Positions 59,619 through 64,000 of a stretch of DNA of 64,000 bases are shown in pieces. Positions within the stretch are counted from its first letter, which is position 1. Every line of letters starts with the position of its first letter. A program made the position numbers and the translations under genes. The notes beneath the pieces are model-generated. The model did not search any database and was not told where the DNA came from. It saw only the letters and a program-made list of their open reading frames with translations. Source of the DNA: Nocardia sp. CDC159 (lineage in GTDB: Bacteria; Actinomycetota; Actinomycetes; Mycobacteriales; Mycobacteriaceae); contig NZ_JAMRXH010000003.1 in NCBI RefSeq assembly GCF_023740735.1, positions 1 through 64,000 of the forward strand, in the 5' to 3' direction.

Positions 59619-60203
59619 GTGCAGTTGCATCGCGCGGACGTGGTCGACGGGGCCATCGCCATCCTCGACCAGTACGGGCTGGCGGATCTGACGATGCGTC
59701 GGCTCGCGACCTCGCTGAACGTGCAGCCCGGCGCGCTGTACTGGCACTTCCCCAATAAGCAGGCGCTGCTCGGCGCGGTCGCCGACCGCATCCTCGTCCC
59801 AATGGACGAGCCGGTCGAGGCCGAGGACTGGGCCGCGCAGATCGATGAGCTCATGCATCGGCTGCGCTCGTGCCTGCTGGCCTACCGCGACGGCGCCGAA
59901 CTGGTGTCGGCGACCTACGCCTCCCGCCTGACCACCAGCAAGGGCCGGGAGCGGGTGGCGAGCGCACTGATTCGCGGCGGGATGACCCGCGAGGAGGCCG
60001 ACCTGGGCGCCTACACGCTGCTGTACTACGTGCTCGGCGAGACCGTGGACGAGCAGTCGCGCATGCAGATGGATTCGGCGGGTGCGCTGCCGGAGGAGTC
60101 CTCGCCGCTGTACGAGAACACCAGCGCCACCGAGCGTTTCGACTTCGGCCTGCAGCTGTTCCTGGGCGGCGTGCGGCACCTGCTGGGCGACCGGGTGCGC
60201 TGA
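59619..60203 (+). CDS. bioQ: TetR-family regulator, probable biotin repressor BioQ
   Basis: This 194-residue protein has the TetR N-terminal HTH (LDQYGLADLTMRRLATSLNV, then QPGALYWHFPNKQALL) and a TetR_C-type ligand domain. GTG 59619 has AAGAGG upstream. The divergent position over a TGAAC-N3-GTTCA site beside bioB makes BioQ the best reading; the protein sequence alone shows only TetR. Confidence 0.8.
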   Translation: MQLHRADVVDGAIAILDQYGLADLTMRRLATSLNVQPGALYWHFPNKQALLGAVADRILVPMDEPVEAEDWAAQIDELMHRLRSCLLAYRDGAELVSATYASRLTTSKGRERVASALIRGGMTREEADLGAYTLLYYVLGETVDEQSRMQMDSAGALPEESSPLYENTSATERFDFGLQLFLGGVRHLLGDRVR

Positions 60204-60235
60204 GCGGACAAACCGGGCGGTAGAGTTCGCTCGTC

Positions 60236-60335
60236 CTATTCCGGCGGGTGTGGGAATCCGGTGCAATTCCGGAACGGTCGCGCCACTGTGACCGCGGCGG
60301 CGCCGCGGAAGTCAGACCTCCCTCGCCGGACGCCA
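60236..60335 (+). ncRNA. Cobalamin (B12) riboswitch
   Basis: Conserved elements appear in order: GGTGTGGGAATCCGGTGCAA, then TTCCGGAACGG, the core CGCGCCACTGTGAC and AAGTCAGACCTCC. CCGGCG near the start pairs with CGCCGG at about 60325 to close the domain. It lies 40-140 bases upstream of the permease gene and should lower its expression when cobalamin is abundant. Confidence 0.92.
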
Positions 60336-60373
60336 CTCTGAAGAAGGTCGCGAATGCCTGTGGAGTCTCGGCG

Positions 60374-61405
60374 ATGATCCGTGTCCGGACATCGATCGTG
60401 CTGCCCCTGCTGGGGGTGTTGCTGGGGTGCGCCATGGTGGCGGCGACCGGATTCGGCGCCGAGACCCTGCCGACCGCGACCGTGGTCGAGGTGCTGCGCG
60501 ACCATCTGACCGGAACGTCGAGCGCGGACCCGGGGATGGACACCATCGTGTGGCAGTTGCGAGTGCCGCGCACGATTTTGGCGGCGGTGGTCGGGGCCGG
60601 ATTGGCGCTGGCCGGGGCGGCCATGCAGACCCTGGTGCGCAACCCACTGGCGGATCCGTATCTGCTCGGGGTCTCCTCGGGCGCGGGGGTCGGCGCGGCA
60701 TCGGTGGTCACCTGGGGATTTCTCGCCGGGGCCGGGGTGTGGGCGCTGGCGGGCGGGGCGCTGGCCGGAGCCTTCGCGGCGGCCGGGCTGGTCTTCGTGA
60801 TCGCGCTGGCGCAGGGCGGGCTCACACCGCTGCGGCTGGTGCTGACCGGGACCGTGCTCGGTTCGCTGTTCTCGGCGCTGAGCAGCTATTTGATCTTCCG
60901 CAGCTCCGATCCGACGGCGGCGACGCGGGTGCTGTTCTGGTTGCTGGGCGGTCTGGCCGGGGCGGATTGGACGAAGGTCGGGCTGCCCGCCACGGTCGTC
61001 GCGGTGGCCGGGCTCGCGCTGTGGGCGGTGTCCGGGTGGCTGGACGCCCTGCAGGTGGGCGCGGATACGGCCGCGTCGGTGGGAGTTCCGGTGCGAGCGT
61101 TGCGGATCGGGCTGTACGTGGGGCTGGCGGTGCTGGTGGGGGTGCTGGTCGCGGTGTCGGGCGGGATCGGATTCGTCGGGCTGGTGGTGCCGCATGCGGC
61201 CCGGTTGCTGGTCGGGTCACCGCATCGGGTGCTGCTACCGGTGTGCGCGCTGTGCGGGGCGGTGTTCCTGGTGGTGGCCGATGCGGCGGCGCGGGTGCTG
61301 GTGCGGCCCACCGAGGTTCCGGTGGGGGTGCTCACCGGATTGATCGGGGCGCCGGTGTTCCTGCTGATGCTGGGGCGGCGCAGCTACCGGTACGGGACGG
61401 CATGA
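60374..61405 (+). CDS. btuC: FecCD/BtuC-type ABC permease, likely cobalamin
   Basis: This 343-residue permease has about ten membrane segments. Family blocks are WQLRVPRTILAAVVGAGLA, GAAMQTLVRNPLADPYLLGV and GFVGLVVPHAARLLVG. Iron-siderophore and cobalamin permeases share this family; the riboswitch upstream decides for a corrinoid. GGAG precedes ATG 60374. Its stop overlaps the ATPase start (ATGA). Confidence 0.9.
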   Translation: MIRVRTSIVLPLLGVLLGCAMVAATGFGAETLPTATVVEVLRDHLTGTSSADPGMDTIVWQLRVPRTILAAVVGAGLALAGAAMQTLVRNPLADPYLLGVSSGAGVGAASVVTWGFLAGAGVWALAGGALAGAFAAAGLVFVIALAQGGLTPLRLVLTGTVLGSLFSALSSYLIFRSSDPTAATRVLFWLLGGLAGADWTKVGLPATVVAVAGLALWAVSGWLDALQVGADTAASVGVPVRALRIGLYVGLAVLVGVLVAVSGGIGFVGLVVPHAARLLVGSPHRVLLPVCALCGAVFLVVADAAARVLVRPTEVPVGVLTGLIGAPVFLLMLGRRSYRYGTA

Positions 61406-62235
61406 TGGTGCCCGACACGCATTCCGGCACCGCGGCCGTCGCGGTCGAGGAGCTCGCCTGCGGTCGCGGACGCCGGACGGTGTTGCGCGAGGTGTCGTTC
61501 GCGATTCGGGCCGGGGAGACGGTCGGCATCGTGGGGCCCAATGGCAGCGGGAAGACCACCCTGGTGCGCACGCTCGCGGGTCTCGCCCGGCCGCGAGCGG
61601 GGCGGGTCCTGGTGAACGGGCAAGCGCTGCACGGGCTTTCGCCGCGGCGACGGGCCCGGCTGGTCGCGCTGGTGGGCCAGGACGAGCAGCCGCCCGCGGA
61701 TCTGCGCGCGGGTGAGGTGGTCGCGCTCGGGCTGACGCCGTATCTGCCGCCCTGGGGGCCCGGTAGTCCGCGGGAGCGGCAGGCGATCGAAAACGCCCTG
61801 CGCGCGGTCGATCTGGATGGTTTCGCCGAGCGGCCGGTGGATCGGATGTCCGGCGGCGAGCGGCAGCGCGTGCTGCTGGCGCGGGCGCTGGTCCAGGACA
61901 CTCCCCTGCTGCTGTTGGACGAGCCGACCAATCACCTGGATGTGACGCACCGGCTTGCCCTGCTGGAGCTGGTGCGGGAGCTGGACCGCACAGCCGTGCT
62001 GGCGCTGCACGATCTGGCCCTGGCCGACCGGTACTGCGATCGAGTCATGGTGGTGCACAACGGAACCGCCGGTCCGCTGGGGCCGCCGGAGATCGCGCTG
62101 GATCCGGTGGTTCTGGCCGAGGTCTTCCAGGTGCGGGCCGCGCGGGTGCGACATCCCGGGACCGGGCAGATCCATCTGCTGCTGGGCGCGGAACGGCCGG
62201 ACGGCCGGACGGAATTTCGAGAGGAGACGGGATGA
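61402..62235 (+). CDS. btuD: ABC ATPase of the cobalamin-type importer
   Basis: This 277-residue ATPase has Walker A GPNGSGKTT, Q-loop GQDEQP, signature MSGGERQRV, Walker B LLLLDEPTNHLD and switch His in LALHDL. ATG 61402 overlaps the permease stop; ATG 61405 is the next codon. Its own stop overlaps the binding-protein start. Confidence 0.92.
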   Translation: MMVPDTHSGTAAVAVEELACGRGRRTVLREVSFAIRAGETVGIVGPNGSGKTTLVRTLAGLARPRAGRVLVNGQALHGLSPRRRARLVALVGQDEQPPADLRAGEVVALGLTPYLPPWGPGSPRERQAIENALRAVDLDGFAERPVDRMSGGERQRVLLARALVQDTPLLLLDEPTNHLDVTHRLALLELVRELDRTAVLALHDLALADRYCDRVMVVHNGTAGPLGPPEIALDPVVLAEVFQVRAARVRHPGTGQIHLLLGAERPDGRTEFREETG

Positions 62236-63257
62236 AACGATGGGTTTCGACCTTCGGCGTGCTGGCGGCGGTCCTGACGGTCGCCGGATGTGGCGGCTCG
62301 CCCACCGCGGCGGGAAACCTCACCGTGCGGAACTGCGGGCAGGAGGTGCGCTTCCCCGCGCCCGCGAAACGGCTGTTCGTCAATGACGGCAATCTGATCT
62401 CGATGGCCCTGGCGCTGGGCGCCCAGGATTCGGTGGTCGCGGTGTCGAGCATGCAGCGGGATGCGGATACGCTGCGGCGGCACTACGGTCCGGCGGTAGA
62501 TGGGCTGAAACAGGTTGCGCCGGAATATCCCTCGCGCGAAACCGTGCTGGCCCAGCGCCCGGACGTGATGGTCGCCGGATGGGGCTACGGCTACGACGAG
62601 ACCCGCGACCTCACCCCGGACTCGCTGCGCACCAACGGCATCGCCGGATATGTGCTCACCGAGAGCTGCCGTCAGCGCGATGGCGAGAAATCGCGCGGCG
62701 TCGTCGACCCGTGGTCGGCCCTGCGCACCGATCTGACCAATCTCGGCGCGATCACCGGCCGCACCGACCGCGCCACCGAACTCGTCACCGATCTGGACCG
62801 GCGTCTCGAGGCGCTGAGCCAGGCGCCGCATGCCGAGCGCAGACCCACCGTGTTCGTCTTCGACAGCGCCTCCGACACCGTGTTCTCCAGCGGCAAATTC
62901 GGTGCGCCGCAGGCGATTCTGGAGGCGGCGGGTGCCCGCAACGCCCTCGACGACGTGGCCGACACCTGGACGGCGGTGTCGTGGGAGCGGCTGGCCGCCG
63001 CCGATCCGGACGCCATCGTCTTCGTCGACTATCCGCCGCAGAGCTATGCCGAGAAGCTGGCGGCGCTGCGGGCCAAGCCGGGGATCAACCGGCTGCGGGC
63101 GGTCACCGAGCAGCGCTTCTTGAATCTGCCGTATGCGATGTGGACCAGCGGACCGCTCAATATCGATGCCGCCGAGCAGATCCGCGTCCAGCTGGAGCGG
63201 TGGAATCTGGTGCCGCCGTCCGGAATCCGGCCGCGGGCCGACGACGCGGTGCGCTGA
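62232..63257 (+). CDS. btuF: Substrate-binding lipoprotein of the cobalamin-type importer
   Basis: This 341-residue type III (helical-backbone) binding protein has a signal peptide with lipobox TVAGC. Landmarks are RLFVNDGNLISMALALGAQD, PDVMVAGWGYG and AADPDAIVFVDYPPQ. Operon position after a B12 riboswitch, permease and ATPase indicates a corrinoid ligand, though the fold also serves siderophores. Confidence 0.88.
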   Translation: MKRWVSTFGVLAAVLTVAGCGGSPTAAGNLTVRNCGQEVRFPAPAKRLFVNDGNLISMALALGAQDSVVAVSSMQRDADTLRRHYGPAVDGLKQVAPEYPSRETVLAQRPDVMVAGWGYGYDETRDLTPDSLRTNGIAGYVLTESCRQRDGEKSRGVVDPWSALRTDLTNLGAITGRTDRATELVTDLDRRLEALSQAPHAERRPTVFVFDSASDTVFSSGKFGAPQAILEAAGARNALDDVADTWTAVSWERLAAADPDAIVFVDYPPQSYAEKLAALRAKPGINRLRAVTEQRFLNLPYAMWTSGPLNIDAAEQIRVQLERWNLVPPSGIRPRADDAVR

Positions 63258-63259
63258 CT

Positions 63260-64000
63260 TCAGCGGGAGGCGGCGGACTGGGTGCTGTCGACCTGGCGGA
63301 TGAACGGCACGATCTGCTGGGCGATGACCGTGTTGTACTCCCCGGGCTGCTGCCTCGGATTGGCGTGGCCGGTGGTGCGGGTCAGCACCACCAGCAGCGT
63401 GCCGTCGATGCCGCCGACCCGATCGATCAGCACCTGATGGGTGTAGACGGGGTCGACGATCGAATCGCGCTCGGGGTCGTGCGGGCGGATGAACGCGATT
63501 GCCGGGCGCGGCTTTCTGTCCGCGGGCTTGGCCAGCGCCCGCAGATCGTCGACCGCACCGCCCGCCACGATCGCCTTGAACTGCGCCTCGATCAGGCCGT
63601 TACTGGCGACGTCGGAGTTGAAGACCTTCTGCTCCAGCACATCCGACACCGTGCGCCACAACCGGCCCGCGCGGATACCCGGCGGCACGCTGCCGTAGTC
63701 CACGAATCGCTCCCTGCGGGCATAGGTCTCGACGAGCAGACGCATCGTGCGGCTCTCCCGCACACCGGGCATCCAACCGGTCCACCGCAGCAATTCCTCG
63801 CCCTTGTCGCGACTCTCGGGACGCACGGCGCCCAGATTCACCGGCGTGCAGTCCAGCAGCACCGCCGAGAGTTTCTTGGTGCTGCCGGTGTGCACATGCT
63901 TGCCGATCTCGAGCGCGATCACCCCACCCATGCTGTGCCCGACCAGCACGATGTTATCGATCCCGGCGGCCTCGGTGACCTTGACGATCAGGTCACCGAT
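63260..64000 (-). CDS. Alpha/beta hydrolase, partial (runs off the window)
   Basis: The C-terminal ~247 residues are visible; the frame continues past 64000. The nucleophile elbow GHSMGG is preceded by a strand (NIVLVGHS), a candidate acid lies in the IRPHDPERDS region, and the His is probably that in RTTGHANPR. Ordinary alpha/beta hydrolase; ester or amide substrate unknown. Its stop lies two bases from that of btuF. Confidence 0.85.
   Translation of the reverse strand: MGDLIVKVTEAAGIDNIVLVGHSMGGVIALEIGKHVHTGSTKKLSAVLLDCTPVNLGAVRPESRDKGEELLRWTGWMPGVRESRTMRLLVETYARRERFVDYGSVPPGIRAGRLWRTVSDVLEQKVFNSDVASNGLIEAQFKAIVAGGAVDDLRALAKPADRKPRPAIAFIRPHDPERDSIVDPVYTHQVLIDRVGGIDGTLLVVLTRTTGHANPRQQPGEYNTVIAQQIVPFIRQVDSTQSAASR

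Overview
The window is a high-GC chromosomal segment from an actinobacterium of the order Mycobacteriales, most likely Nocardia or a close relative. Pointers are: ATGA/GTGA start-stop overlaps inside operons; many GTG and TTG starts; frequent TANNNT-N7-start (leaderless) promoters; lipoprotein-type cell-envelope proteins; a mycothiol-type (DinB/MDMPI) enzyme, an F420-type oxidoreductase and the bioB-bsaP pair; and a class A beta-lactamase of the kind carried by nocardiae. From memory, the gene order bioB-nadABC-hisDCBHANFI-bcpB-trpE-trpCBA-lgt-pyk-tesB-pdtaR-polA matches one chromosomal block of Mycobacterium tuberculosis, so most of this is core genome. I see no phage, plasmid, transposase or CRISPR array.

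Layout. 1-7.5 kb: a CHAT/caspase-like protein, a secreted M23 peptidase with two SH3 domains, polA and a membrane glycosyltransferase. 7.6-13.1 kb: a branched-chain amino acid importer (livJ-livH-livM and a fused livG-livF). 13.3-21.8 kb: the ANTAR regulator pdtaR, tRNA-Leu(CAA), a class A beta-lactamase, a DUF4188 protein, a small tyrosine phosphatase, tesB, pyk and a two-gene polar amino acid ABC system without its ATPase. 21.8-28.8 kb: lgt and the trp operon (trpE, a membrane protein, trpC, trpB, trpA). 29.2-31.4 kb: bcpB, small unknown genes and a MarR regulator. 31.4-38.6 kb: the his operon, split by a convergent secreted-protein gene. 38.7-46.4 kb: a mycothiol-type enzyme, an ABM monooxygenase, a Ser/Thr kinase, a PBP lipoprotein, an arylamine N-acetyltransferase, an AlkZ-like protein and a TerB-like protein. 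46.4-51.2 kb: nadC, nadB, nadA and a divergent NrtR-type Nudix regulator. 51.4-57.4 kb: accessory genes, including a dipeptidase and a secreted phosphoesterase-beta-propeller fusion. 57.5-60.2 kb: a DUF2567 protein, bsaP, bioB and a divergent TetR (BioQ-like) regulator. 60.2-63.3 kb: a cobalamin riboswitch driving a btuCDF-type importer. The last gene, an alpha/beta hydrolase, runs off the end.

How the genes work together. The segment is dominated by biosynthesis of Trp, His, NAD and biotin and by uptake of amino acids and cobalamin. Each cofactor block has a readable local control element: an inverted repeat at nadA/nrtR, TGAAC-N3-GTTCA at bioB/bioQ, and a B12 riboswitch. A second theme is the cell wall: M23 peptidase, beta-lactamase, Lgt, a PBP and a kinase.

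The most unusual observations are not genes. A ~72-bp dispersed repeat supplies the start codon and the first ~24 codons of HisA and of the long form of TrpA. There are other palindromic repeat elements (three copies between nadC and nadB, and a ~90-nt inverted repeat near 29.1 kb). About a dozen genes show the same leaderless-promoter geometry. Several convergent gene pairs have overlapping or abutting stop codons.
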